Below are positions 1 to 6,639 of a stretch of DNA of 23,718 bases, in pieces (within the stretch, counting starts at the first letter, position 1; each line of letters begins with the position of its first letter). The translations under genes and the position numbers were made by a program. The stretch spans positions 1 through 23,718 of the forward strand of contig WQTN01000138.1 of assembly GCA_009786295.1 (NCBI GenBank), in the 5' to 3' direction. The DNA comes from Methanomassiliicoccaceae archaeon (GTDB lineage: Archaea; Thermoplasmatota; Thermoplasmata; Methanomassiliicoccales; Methanomethylophilaceae). Below the pieces are notes generated by a model. That model did no database searches and had not been told where the DNA came from. It saw only the letters and a program-made list of their open reading frames with translations.

Positions 1-279
1 ATTTTCCTGTTCAAAAGCATGACAGAAAGAGCCGGAGACCTTGAAGACTGTTTCAAACTGGCCACAGAATATGAGCTGGATTGGGATGCCGTGCTGGAAG
101 AGACAGAAAGACAGTCCGCTGGCAATCACGGAGTGTGGATCACTTGGATAACAGAGAGGATGGAACTGCTGAGCGAAAGAAAGATCCAGATTCCGATATT
201 GGAAAGGATGATATTCCTTTCCGATGAGTACATGTCCAGATTGGAAAAGGAGATTGAGGAACGTAAGAAGGTTTGCTGA
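1..279 (+). CDS. 3' end of an unidentified gene (partial)
   Basis: The reading frame is open from the first base, so this is the C-terminal 92 residues of a protein that begins outside the window. The Met codon at 19 is probably internal. The visible part is acidic and helical. It carries FLFKSMTERAGDLEDCFKLA and then ELDWDAVLEE, a pattern I associate with the C-terminal helical part of nucleotidyltransferase-like (DUF6036/AbiEii-type) proteins of archaea. That resemblance is from memory and weak. It ends in a charged helix, EKEIEERKKVC. No catalytic motif is visible because the N-terminus is missing. It converges with the flavoprotein gene at 368-919, and a strong GC hairpin lies between them. 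Confidence 0.5.
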   Translation: MFLFKSMTERAGDLEDCFKLATEYELDWDAVLEETERQSAGNHGVWITWITERMELLSERKIQIPILERMIFLSDEYMSRLEKEIEERKKVC

Positions 280-339
280 ATATTGCATTTTTGGAGTAAA
301 TGCCCGAATAAAGTATCGGGAATCCTGATTGAAATGAGA

Positions 340-359
340 GCCCCGCCGAACGGCGGGGC
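340..359. terminator. GC-rich hairpin between convergent genes
   Basis: GCCCCGCC and GGCGGGGC form a perfect 8-bp stem around the loop GAAC. It lies 60 bases after the upstream plus-strand stop codon and 8 bases after the minus-strand flavoprotein stop. A short T-rich stretch (GGTTTAAAT) follows on the plus strand. The convergent placement fits a two-way terminator, although archaeal termination relies more on T-tracts than on hairpins. Confidence 0.55.
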
Positions 360-367
360 GGTTTAAA

Positions 368-919
368 TCAGAATTTCTTCCCGATGGCTTTGGCCTCTGC
401 GAGGACGGCGCTGTTCTTTGATGCTGTGTCCGGAGGGTTCGCACCTGTGAACACTATCTTCCCTATGGGGACGAATTTTAACATCCCTGCCATCAACCCT
501 TCGATCTTGTCTGCCAGCGCTTTGGCGCCATCGGCGCCGCCGCCGCAGCTCACAACGACCGCGAGCTTCTTCCCGGGCGCAATGTTGGCGGAGAAGTCCA
601 TGTTGAGAAAGCTGTAGAACCTGTCCTGAAGAAGCCTGAACTGCCCGTTGGCCTCTCCGAAGTAGGTGGGTGTGGACAGTATCACTCCTTCCGCATCCCT
701 CATAGCTTTCAGTATCTCGGCGTTGTCATCTTTCAGGACGCATGCGCCGGACGATTTGCATCCCATGCATGCCTGGCAGCCTTTCGCGTTGGAAAGGGCG
801 TTAAGATGGTATACCTTGATCTCTTTGCCGTTCTCTTTCGCACCTTCTATCATTGCTTTTACGATCGTGCACGTGTTCCCTTTTTTTCTTGGACTTGCTA
901 CTATTGCAACTATTGACAT
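368..919 (-). CDS. Iron-sulfur flavoprotein / NAD(P)H-dependent FMN reductase family
   Basis: This is a 183-residue flavodoxin-fold protein. The N-terminal SIVAIVASPRKKGNT matches the FMN phosphate-binding loop of the NADPH-dependent FMN reductase family. Cysteines 48, 51, 54 and 60 form a C-X2-C-X2-C-X5-C motif. This is the compact spacing of methanogen iron-sulfur flavoproteins, which hold a 4Fe-4S cluster next to FMN and pass electrons in oxygen or peroxide defence and in ferredoxin-linked reactions. STPTYFGEANGQ (about 82-93) is the usual flavin-contact segment. The exact electron donor and acceptor cannot be read from sequence. The gene is divergent from an HxlR regulator. Its TATA-like box is near 950-957, and a palindrome sits at 929-945 over the expected transcription start, so repression by the neighbour is likely. 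Confidence 0.85.
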   Translation of the reverse strand: MSIVAIVASPRKKGNTCTIVKAMIEGAKENGKEIKVYHLNALSNAKGCQACMGCKSSGACVLKDDNAEILKAMRDAEGVILSTPTYFGEANGQFRLLQDRFYSFLNMDFSANIAPGKKLAVVVSCGGGADGAKALADKIEGLMAGMLKFVPIGKIVFTGANPPDTASKNSAVLAEAKAIGKKF

Positions 920-928
920 TGAGTCACC

Positions 929-945
929 ACTATCAAAATGATAGT
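929..945. promoter_or_regulatory. Palindromic operator candidate in the divergent promoter
   Basis: ACTATCA-AAA-TGATAGT is a perfect 7-bp inverted repeat in the 83-bp gap between the flavoprotein gene and the HxlR gene. On the minus strand a TATA-like ATTATATAT lies at about 949-957, which puts the start site close to or inside the palindrome. A bound dimer would block the flavoprotein promoter. The second TATA-like stretch, AATAAATA near 972-979, would serve the HxlR gene, whose ATG at 1003 has no clear ribosome binding site and may be nearly leaderless. Confidence 0.55.
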
Positions 946-1002
946 TATGATATATAATGATTGTTAATTAGTAATAAATAGCTTGACTGCATAGTTGATA
1001 TT

Positions 1003-1383
1003 ATGGAGAACAGACCCCGCGCGCCGAGAATAAACTGCGCCTTGGATGCCACGATGACAGTCATTGAAGGGAAATGGAAGGCCGCCATTTTGTGTAAGCT
1101 TCATGTAAAGGGAGTGCTGCGTTTCAATCAGCTCATGAAGGAGCTCGAGATCGTCTCTCCCAGGATCCTCACGAAACAGCTGAGGGATATGGAGGCTGAC
1201 GGATTGATCTTAAGGACAGTGAAAGCAGAGGTGCCGGTCTGTGTCGAATACTCCATCTCGAGCAAAGGAGAGACGCTGATCCCTGCGCTGAAGCTTCTGG
1301 CAGAGTGGGGAACCGATTATGTCATGCAGAGAATGATCGTGTTCGATGACTCTATCTTACTGCCGGAAAAAACGATAAATTAA
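1003..1383 (+). CDS. HxlR-family winged-helix transcriptional regulator
   Basis: This is a 126-residue protein with the HxlR layout. A Cys near the N-terminus (C12) is followed by the helix containing VIEGKWKAAILCKL, then the LRFNQLMKELEIVSPRILTKQ recognition region, then a beta wing around LILRTVKAEVPVCVEYSISS. The dimerising C-terminal helix contains LAEWGTDYVMQ. HxlR proteins bind as dimers to inverted repeats. In characterised members such as YodB and HypR the conserved N-terminal Cys senses quinones, disulfide stress or other electrophiles. C12 is in that position here, so redox sensing is plausible but not shown. The gene is divergent from an iron-sulfur flavoprotein gene, the standard arrangement for a local regulator and its redox target. 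Confidence 0.85.
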   Translation: MENRPRAPRINCALDATMTVIEGKWKAAILCKLHVKGVLRFNQLMKELEIVSPRILTKQLRDMEADGLILRTVKAEVPVCVEYSISSKGETLIPALKLLAEWGTDYVMQRMIVFDDSILLPEKTIN

Positions 1384-1411
1384 GGTCATTCATCAACCAT
1401 CTTTCGGCATA

Positions 1412-1427
1412 GATGGACAAGTCCATC
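1412..1427. terminator. Palindrome between convergent genes
   Basis: GATGGACAAGTCCATC is a perfect 7-bp inverted repeat with a 2-base centre (or a 6-bp stem with loop CAAG). It lies between the ends of the HxlR gene (+) and the ABC permease gene (-). There is no long T-tract, so a terminator role is only suggested by position. Confidence 0.35.
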
Positions 1428-1434
1428 AAACAGA

Positions 1435-2193
1435 TCACACCTTCTTTTTCTTTATTAGATAAACATTGAGAACAAAGAATGCTATGCAGAAACATAACAG
1501 CACCAGCAGAGACGCCCAAGGGAAGTCCCACCCGAGCGCGGATGCTCTCGCAGTAACGCTGGAGTGTGTGAGAGGCAGCGCAAACAGAACGGCCTGGAAT
1601 ACAGAAGGAAGACTGTTTACAGAGAAAAAGGTGCCGCAGAGGAATGTCATCGGCAGAATGATAAGATTACTGAATGTGGCCATTGCCTGATGCGTGTTCG
1701 CCAATAAGGCGGCAGAGACACCCAGAAATGAGAATGTGAAACAAGACAACACAATGGATACCGCATAAAGGAAAGTAAAGTGCAGATGTTCTGGTGCCAT
1801 TGCAAGCCCCATGGCAAAAATTATGCTGGAACTGATTATGCCCCTTATGACCCCCTGCATGGATTTGCCAAAGACTATTGAAGATATGCTTATCGGACAC
1901 ATCAATATCTCATCAAGCGAACGGTAGTACAAACGTTGAGTGTTCAGTCTTGCGGATACAGCCGAGAACGATGCTGACAGGGAGGTCAACGCCGCTATGC
2001 CTGGTATGATGAATGCAATATATGGCAGACCTTCCACTTCCACCCCCAGCCCCTGTCCGAGCCCAAATCCGAATGCGAGCAGATACAGCAGCGGGCCCAT
2101 AATGCTTGAGACAAGGATGTTCAGAGCATTGTGCCTCATGAACTTCAGGTCCCCCCACATCACATAGTATGTCTCCCTGAAGAATTCGAACAT
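1435..2193 (-). CDS. ABC-2 type transporter permease (DrrB/NodJ-like)
   Basis: This is a 252-residue membrane protein with about six hydrophobic helices and a basic C-terminal tail (LIKKKKV), as in ABC-2 exporter permeases. The segment NTHQAMATFSNLIILPMTFL followed by CGTFF is the characteristic ABC-2 signature before the fifth helix. It should pair with the ATPase encoded just upstream to form a 2+2 exporter. The start ATG shares its A with the ATPase stop codon (TGATG), so translation is coupled. Family members export drugs, lipids, polysaccharides or hydrophobic metabolites. The substrate here is unknown. Co-location with cbiF and cbiC makes a tetrapyrrole or metal-linked substrate conceivable. 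Confidence 0.85.
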   Translation of the reverse strand: MFEFFRETYYVMWGDLKFMRHNALNILVSSIMGPLLYLLAFGFGLGQGLGVEVEGLPYIAFIIPGIAALTSLSASFSAVSARLNTQRLYYRSLDEILMCPISISSIVFGKSMQGVIRGIISSSIIFAMGLAMAPEHLHFTFLYAVSIVLSCFTFSFLGVSAALLANTHQAMATFSNLIILPMTFLCGTFFSVNSLPSVFQAVLFALPLTHSSVTARASALGWDFPWASLLVLLCFCIAFFVLNVYLIKKKKV

Positions 2194-3068
2194 CAGTCGT
2201 CCTCCACTTTCTTGCCGGTAAGCTCAACGAAACAATCCTCAAGGCTGGTATTCCTTATCAGCACCGTGTGTTCATCGCCGAGAGTGGAAGCGAAATCATT
2301 CGCGTCCCCCCTTGATGAGAAGTATTTGTATTCGGTCTTGTGGTCCCTTCCATGGTATTCTACCGCAGTGGATCCGATCTTGTTGCATAGATCTGCCGGA
2401 GACCCATGCGCTATAAGCTTCCCTTTGTCGATGATGCCGACCGTGCTGCAAAGAGCCTCGACCTCTTCTATGTAATGTGATGTTAGGAAGATCGTTGTCC
2501 CTTCATCGTTCAGCTTCCTTATAAGATCCCAGATCAACCTTCTTGCCTGGATATCCAGCCCTACTGTCGGTTCATCCAGAAAAAGCACTTCCGGTTCGTG
2601 CAGAAGCGAACAGACGATGGCCGCTCTTTTTTTCCATCCCCCCGAAAGAGAATCTATCGTCCGGTCCATGTACTCTTCCAGGCCGATGTATCCTACGAGC
2701 TTATCGATCCGTTTCTTTCTTTCGCCGGCAGGTATCTTTTGCGTCATAGCGCGGTGCATCATGTTCTCTCTGACCGTCAGGTCCTTATCGAGACTGATGT
2801 GCTGCTGAACCACTCCCATGAGCTTCTTCGCTTCTTTCTGATCCTTGATTATATCGTATCCTCCCACCGAGACGTTTCCTTCCGAAAAACTGGTCAGCAT
2901 GGAGATCACCCGCACCGCTGTTGTCTTCCCTGCACCGTTCGGCCCAAGGAACCCGTACATCTCTCCCTTTTTGATCCTTAGATCCAGACCGTCAATCGCA
3001 ACTTCGTTGCCGTATCTTTTCACAAGACCATTGACGACAATAATATCTGTCAGCGGATCACCTATCAT
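2193..3068 (-). CDS. ABC transporter ATP-binding protein (DrrA/NodI-like)
   Basis: This is a 291-residue nucleotide-binding subunit. Walker A is GPNGAGKTT at 42-50, the ABC signature LSGGW is at 141-145 and Walker B is VLFLDE at 161-166. The switch His lies in FLTSHYIEE. The ~60-residue C-terminal extension after IAHGSPADL is typical of DrrA-type subunits. An in-frame ATG at 3092 lies inside cbiC. I chose the ATG at 3068 because it forms an ATGA overlap with the cbiC stop codon and gives a normal N-terminus. LSGGW in place of LSGGQ is a minor variation. The gene is translationally coupled to cbiC upstream and to the permease downstream, so the exporter should be made together with cobalamin enzymes. 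Confidence 0.9.
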   Translation of the reverse strand: MIGDPLTDIIVVNGLVKRYGNEVAIDGLDLRIKKGEMYGFLGPNGAGKTTAVRVISMLTSFSEGNVSVGGYDIIKDQKEAKKLMGVVQQHISLDKDLTVRENMMHRAMTQKIPAGERKKRIDKLVGYIGLEEYMDRTIDSLSGGWKKRAAIVCSLLHEPEVLFLDEPTVGLDIQARRLIWDLIRKLNDEGTTIFLTSHYIEEVEALCSTVGIIDKGKLIAHGSPADLCNKIGSTAVEYHGRDHKTEYKYFSSRGDANDFASTLGDEHTVLIRNTSLEDCFVELTGKKVEDD

Positions 3069-3685
3069 CTGTAGTATATCATGGCATTGCATATGGTGGC
3101 TGCGATATTGCTTCCGCCTTTCCTACCCTTTGCAACTATGTATGGTATGTCGAGCTCCGTTATCATCTCTTTGGATTCTACTACGTTGACGAACCCCACC
3201 GGCACCCCGATGATCAGGCCGGGCTTGATCTTGCCTTCTTTGATTAGGTTATATAACGCGATCAATGCGGTCGGGGCATTGCCGACCGCCATTATCAGAG
3301 GGCCTTTGATTGATGATGCCTTTTCCACAGAAACGGTCGCCCTTGTGCAGTTCCTCGACTTCGCTTCGGCGACCACATCATCGTCGCTGATGAAACACTT
3401 CACCTCTCCGCCATAGCCGGCAAGTCTGTTCTTGTTGATGCCAGATGCGGCCATTTTTGTATCGGTGACGATCGTAGCGCCTTTTCTGATAAGTTCCACC
3501 CCGATCATCTCTGCATTCTCTGAAAACACAAGGTTATCCGCATAATCAAAGTCAGCGGAAGTGTGGATGCATCTTTTTACTATGGAGAACTTTGGCTCAG
3601 GCCAAGTTCTCCCATTGAGCTCTGAAGTTATTATCTCCATGCTCTTTTTCTCTATTTCTTCCGGCGCTAGTGTTTCGTAAACCAT
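3065..3685 (-). CDS. cbiC: Cobalt-precorrin-8 methylmutase CbiC
   Basis: CbiC moves the methyl group from C11 to C12 of cobalt-precorrin-8 to give cobyrinate, the last ring-building step. The 206-residue length is normal for CbiC/CobH. The catalytic His is H41 in KRCIHTSADFD, preceded by R38. VTDTKMAASGI (about 74-84), GPLIMAVGNAPTAL and GVPVGFVNVVESKE are the conserved substrate-site segments of the family. An AAGGAG ribosome binding site lies 8 bases before the ATG. The gene follows cbiF by 54 bp and its stop overlaps the ABC ATPase start. It acts directly after the reactions of the CbiJ-CbiE-CbiT fusion encoded at 8875-10872. Confidence 0.95.
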   Translation of the reverse strand: MVYETLAPEEIEKKSMEIITSELNGRTWPEPKFSIVKRCIHTSADFDYADNLVFSENAEMIGVELIRKGATIVTDTKMAASGINKNRLAGYGGEVKCFISDDDVVAEAKSRNCTRATVSVEKASSIKGPLIMAVGNAPTALIALYNLIKEGKIKPGLIIGVPVGFVNVVESKEMITELDIPYIVAKGRKGGSNIAATICNAMIYYR

Positions 3686-3739
3686 TTTTTCAACTCCTTA
3701 TATCTTAAACGGTTTTCTTGTGAAGAAAGGCGAGAAGGT

Positions 3740-4510
3740 TCATTCTCCTGAGATGCCTTTTCTGTATCCTGTGGTAAAGTATTTGTCATACAGTTTAGAG
3801 AGACTGTACTCATCGCCCAGGAAGCCCCCTACAACTGTAAGGGCGGTCTTCTCGATCTTCTCGTCCTTCACTTTCTTTGCTATGTTCATAAGATCTCCTA
3901 CCAGAATCTTCTGGTCTGGCCATGTGGCTTTATACACAACAGCCACCGGCGTTTTCGGATCGTACCCTCCTGCGATCAGCGTAGAGCACATCTCTTCGAT
4001 GAACCCGATGCTCAGGAATATCACCATTGTGGAATTGTGTTTGGCAAGATCGATGAGCTTCTCTTTCGGAGGCACCGGGGTGCGCCCTTCCATTCTTGTA
4101 AGTATCACTGTCTGACTGACATCTGGCAATGTGTATTCCTTTTTCAGCACGGCCGCCGTGGCCAGGAAAGAACTCACGCCCGGCACAACCTCATATTCTA
4201 TCTCAAGCTGGTCAAGCCTGTCCATCTGCTCTCTTATCGCCCCATATATCGCCGGGTCCCCTGTGTGTACCCGTACAACCTTCAGGCCTTTGTCTGTGGA
4301 CTCCTTGATGACCTCTATGACCTCATCCAGATCCATGTATGCGCTGTCGCGGATGACTGCCGAGGGCTTTGAGCCTTTCAGGACTTCCGGATTCACTAAA
4401 GATCCTGCATATATTATCACGTCAGCCTCGTCAATGAGCTTTCTTCCTTTGACCGTTATAAGCTCCGGATCTCCCGGCCCTGCTCCGATGAAATGGATTT
4501 TTCCTGCCAT
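3740..4510 (-). CDS. cbiF: Cobalt-precorrin-4 C11-methyltransferase CbiF
   Basis: CbiF transfers a methyl group from S-adenosylmethionine to C11 of cobalt-precorrin-4. The 256-residue protein has the class III tetrapyrrole methylase fold. It starts with KIHFIGAGPGDPELITVKG, followed by DVIIYAGSLVNPEVL, the VRVHTGDPAIYGAI loop and YEVVPGVSSFLATAAVL. AGSLV in the second strand is typical of CbiF/CobM rather than CobA. A TTG four codons upstream (4522) is possible, but the ATG at 4510 fits the family N-terminus better. The gene leads a minus-strand operon cbiF-cbiC-ABC ATPase-ABC permease. The ~33-bp element at 4537-4569 and an AT-rich box (TTAAATAC on the minus strand, about 4541-4548) form its likely promoter. 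Confidence 0.95.
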   Translation of the reverse strand: MAGKIHFIGAGPGDPELITVKGRKLIDEADVIIYAGSLVNPEVLKGSKPSAVIRDSAYMDLDEVIEVIKESTDKGLKVVRVHTGDPAIYGAIREQMDRLDQLEIEYEVVPGVSSFLATAAVLKKEYTLPDVSQTVILTRMEGRTPVPPKEKLIDLAKHNSTMVIFLSIGFIEEMCSTLIAGGYDPKTPVAVVYKATWPDQKILVGDLMNIAKKVKDEKIEKTALTVVGGFLGDEYSLSKLYDKYFTTGYRKGISGE

Positions 4511-4536
4511 GCTGCATTCCAAACTCCAGATAGAAT

Positions 4537-4569
4537 ACTAAGTATTTAATTTGGCAGATACATCCAATT
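4537..4569 (+). repeat. Shared element, left copy (upstream of cbiF)
   Basis: This element contains AAGTATTTAA followed by TTGGCAGATACATCCAA. It matches the right copy at 6606-6639 at about 28 of 33 positions with one single-base gap, in the same chromosomal orientation. The core TTGG-N9-CCAA is an inverted repeat, and a further weaker half-site (CTAA) precedes it. On the minus strand the core lies just upstream of the likely cbiF TATA box, so it may be an operator or activator site as well as a duplicated end. Confidence 0.6.
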
Positions 4570-4634
4570 GATAATGCACTCACCATATGCTTCAGACACA
4601 CTGCTTCGAACCTTCTATGTTCCTTTATGATAAT

Positions 4635-4685
4635 TTGAACCAATTTAGTTTCAAAATAAATTATTGAACCTATTTAGTTTCAAAA
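4635..4685 (+). repeat. Pair of 22-nt direct repeats
   Basis: Two copies, at 4635-4656 and 4664-4685, begin TTGAACC and end TTTAGTTTCAAAA, and differ at one base. Start-to-start distance is 29 bp. Within each copy TTGAA and TTCAA are inverted ends, so each could bind a dimeric protein. They lie ~210 bp before the ATPase start. The 29-bp spacing is close to the 28-bp period of the downstream repeats, but the sequences are different. Confidence 0.6.
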
Positions 4686-4783
4686 CAATGGTTTATTGTT
4701 GAGATGGATTTGGCCGATTGTGTCCAACCACATTGAAAAGATCATACCGAGTCGATAGCTTATCTGTTTTATTTACCATAAAG

Positions 4784-4867
4784 ATGGATTTAAAAATCCA
4801 TTTTTGTATAAATGGACTTTATAATCCATTTTTGTATAAATAGATTTTAAAATCTAATTTGAATAAA
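4784..4867 (+). promoter_or_regulatory. Three 28-bp tandem palindromic repeats with TATA boxes
   Basis: Units start at 4784, 4812 and 4840, exactly 28 bp apart. Each begins with a palindrome: TGGATTTAAAAATCCA in the first, an imperfect TGGACTTTATAATCCA in the second, and TAGATTTTAAAATCTA in the third. The first two units end with the same TTTTTGTATAA, and TATAAAT spans each unit junction. The TATAAATA at about 4836-4843 is well placed for a start near 4865, about 30 bp before the ATPase ATG at 4898. The palindromes would then sit upstream of, next to and downstream of the TATA box. This is an arrangement expected for a repressor that binds repeated sites. Confidence 0.65.
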
Positions 4868-4897
4868 AATAAATACCTCAATTGCAGTAACTGGGTT

Positions 4898-6319
4898 ATG
4901 AAAGGACTTGTAGGGAGGGGAAGAGAACTCGGCTATCTAGAAGCATTGTATTTGCAGTCCGGACTGAAAACATGCGCAGTTTACGGTCGTAGACAAGTAG
5001 GCAAATCTACATTGCTTAGGGAGTTCACAAAGGACAAGAGGACCATTTTTATTCAATCTTCCAAACAGTCCGGTTACGAGAATATGGTGCGCATGAGGGC
5101 AGATATATCTCAGTTCCTCGGAAAGGAACTGCCTGCAATTGAATCGTTCACGGAAATCATGGCAATGCTGGAAAGGATCTGCAAAGATGAAAAAACAATC
5201 ATTGTGTTCGATGAGTACCCTTACTTAATCTCCGATGCTCCTTACGTTCCTTCCATATTGCAAAGATTCATTGATATTGATGTTAAAGATACTGAATCCA
5301 TGATCATCATTTGCGGATCTTCTGTCTCAATGATGCGTGATGAAACAGAAAAAATGGATCGCCCGCTATATGGAAGATTCACAAATCGCCTTGTTGTGGA
5401 CCCGCTTGATTACCGTACCTGTATGGAATTTCATAGAAACATGTCCGAAATAGATGCATTAAAAGTCTATATGACGGTGGGAGGCATTCCGAAATACCAC
5501 CAGTTAATGAACTGCAACACATATGAAGGATGCATAAAGAAATGCTATCTGGAGCAGACTGCAAGCCTGATAGATGAAGGGCATGCCGTCATATCAAACG
5601 AGCTGAGCCCTTTCGAGATCTACTCCGGGATAATTGCATGTATATCAGACGGTGCGGTAAAATTATCTGACATCGCACAAAAGATGAGGTTGGACCGATC
5701 CTCATGCAAGCGATATCTGAACAAAATGGAGAGCCTCGGATTCATAGGTCAGCCGCGCCCTATGCTGGGGGCCCCGAAACGGCCGATATACAAAATAGAC
5801 GACAATTTAATCTCGTTCCACTATGAGATCATAAGGCGCCACGGACCGATGCTGAGCAGCCGAAGTATAGATCAGAACAAAAAATACGCCCTGATAACAA
5901 ACGACATAAGCACATTCATCGGCCACAGATTCGAAGAATTATGCGGACAGTATATCGATACCGAATATAATGTAAAAGAAAGAGGGCGCTGGTGGGGAAG
6001 AGTCGGGACGGAAGATACGGACATAGATATTGTTGCGTTCGTCTACGATGATGACCTTAGAATCAACACGATACTCGCAGAATGTAAATTCCGCAGACAG
6101 AAGACAGGGTTCAGCGCATTGAACAGCTTGACGGCATGCGCCTCTCATATCGGATGCATAGTGAATGAACATTACATCCTATTCTCTGCAAGCGGATTCG
6201 AAGGAAAACTGGAAGAGTTCACAGAAGATCATAATGTAATGCTTGTAGACCTTGATAAACTGCTCGGAAGAAGTCCTCCAGATAAATTAGACAGAAAATC
6301 TGGCAGTTTCGGTCCGTAA
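4898..6319 (+). CDS. Archaeal ATPase with DUF234 (PD-(D/E)XK-like) C-terminal domain
   Basis: This is a 473-residue protein of the archaeal ATP-binding family (Pfam Arch_ATPase plus DUF234). The N-terminus MKGLVGRGRELGYLE is the usual VGREREL start. Walker A is GRRQVGKST at 30-38 and Walker B is IIVFDEYPYL with D105 and E106. A winged-helix segment (KLSDIAQKMRLDRSSCKRYL) follows the ATPase lobe. The C-terminal DUF234 part has E in FEELCGQY, D375 and D377 in DTDIDIVAF, and E395-C-K397. That spacing fits a restriction-nuclease-like active site. The biological role of this family is not settled; defence, chromosome-associated or regulatory roles have been suggested. I chose the ATG at 4898 because the upstream TTG at 4859 lies within the third promoter repeat. 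The gene stands alone inside the cobalamin locus and is AT-rich compared with its neighbours. Confidence 0.85.
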   Translation: MKGLVGRGRELGYLEALYLQSGLKTCAVYGRRQVGKSTLLREFTKDKRTIFIQSSKQSGYENMVRMRADISQFLGKELPAIESFTEIMAMLERICKDEKTIIVFDEYPYLISDAPYVPSILQRFIDIDVKDTESMIIICGSSVSMMRDETEKMDRPLYGRFTNRLVVDPLDYRTCMEFHRNMSEIDALKVYMTVGGIPKYHQLMNCNTYEGCIKKCYLEQTASLIDEGHAVISNELSPFEIYSGIIACISDGAVKLSDIAQKMRLDRSSCKRYLNKMESLGFIGQPRPMLGAPKRPIYKIDDNLISFHYEIIRRHGPMLSSRSIDQNKKYALITNDISTFIGHRFEELCGQYIDTEYNVKERGRWWGRVGTEDTDIDIVAFVYDDDLRINTILAECKFRRQKTGFSALNSLTACASHIGCIVNEHYILFSASGFEGKLEEFTEDHNVMLVDLDKLLGRSPPDKLDRKSGSFGP

Positions 6320-6519
6320 ATGTACGCACTTATTTATGGATACAGAACGGCCCTTCACTCCAAAGCTGTACGAACAGACACTTAGTTATCTCGGATGGTC
6401 TACATGATGGTGAAAAAAAGTTATGCAATTTCTATAATTGTATTTAGTGCCAAAGCATAACATTTTGTGTGTCAGACACATATCTCAAACATATTGTGGG
6501 TCCCTACACAGAGTGCCTG

Positions 6520-6537
6520 AAATGCATAGACGCATTT
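6520..6537 (+). terminator. Hairpin downstream of the ATPase gene
   Basis: AAATGC-ATAGAC-GCATTT gives a 6-bp stem that runs directly into TTTTTG. It is the most terminator-like structure between the ATPase stop (6319) and the cbiD promoter, but it lies 200 bp after the stop and is weak. Confidence 0.3.
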
Positions 6538-6605
6538 TTGATAGAATAACCCGAATGACACTTCGTTGATTCTCCTGTTGTGCCGCGTTCTGAGATCGAG
6601 ATACC

Positions 6606-6639
6606 ACCAAGTATTATAACTTGGCACATATATCCAACT
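6606..6639 (+). repeat. Shared element, right copy (upstream of cbiD)
   Basis: This is the second copy of the element at 4537-4569. It contains the inverted repeat CCAAGT-N6-ACTTGG (6607-6624) overlapping the core TTGGCACATATATCCAA (6621-6637), so three CCAA/TTGG half-sites occur in 31 bp. It lies 22 bp before the cbiD ATG. TATATAT (about 6628-6633) or TATTATAA (6612-6619) inside the element is the likely TATA box. A bound protein would therefore compete with the basal transcription machinery. Confidence 0.6.

Larger units (their letters stand above)
4511..4897. other. AT-rich 387-bp regulatory gap between cbiF and the ATPase gene
   Basis: I see no convincing gene here. From left to right the gap holds the cbiF promoter with one copy of the ~33-bp shared element (4537-4569), a pair of 22-nt direct repeats (4635-4685), about 100 bp without visible structure, and three 28-bp palindromic repeats with TATA boxes (4784-4867). 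The composition is clearly more AT-rich than the flanking cbi genes. No cobalamin-riboswitch B12 box was seen. Confidence 0.6.

Noticed and set aside
4784..4867. CRISPR array (28-bp palindromic repeats)
   Set aside because: The three units are directly adjacent with no unique spacers between them, they diverge from one another, and they contain TATA boxes directly before a gene. A promoter-repeat reading fits better.
4511..4897. Cobalamin riboswitch upstream of cbiF or cbiD
   Set aside because: No B12-box-like conserved motif or the expected long structured leader is visible, and the predicted promoters are too close to the start codons to allow one.
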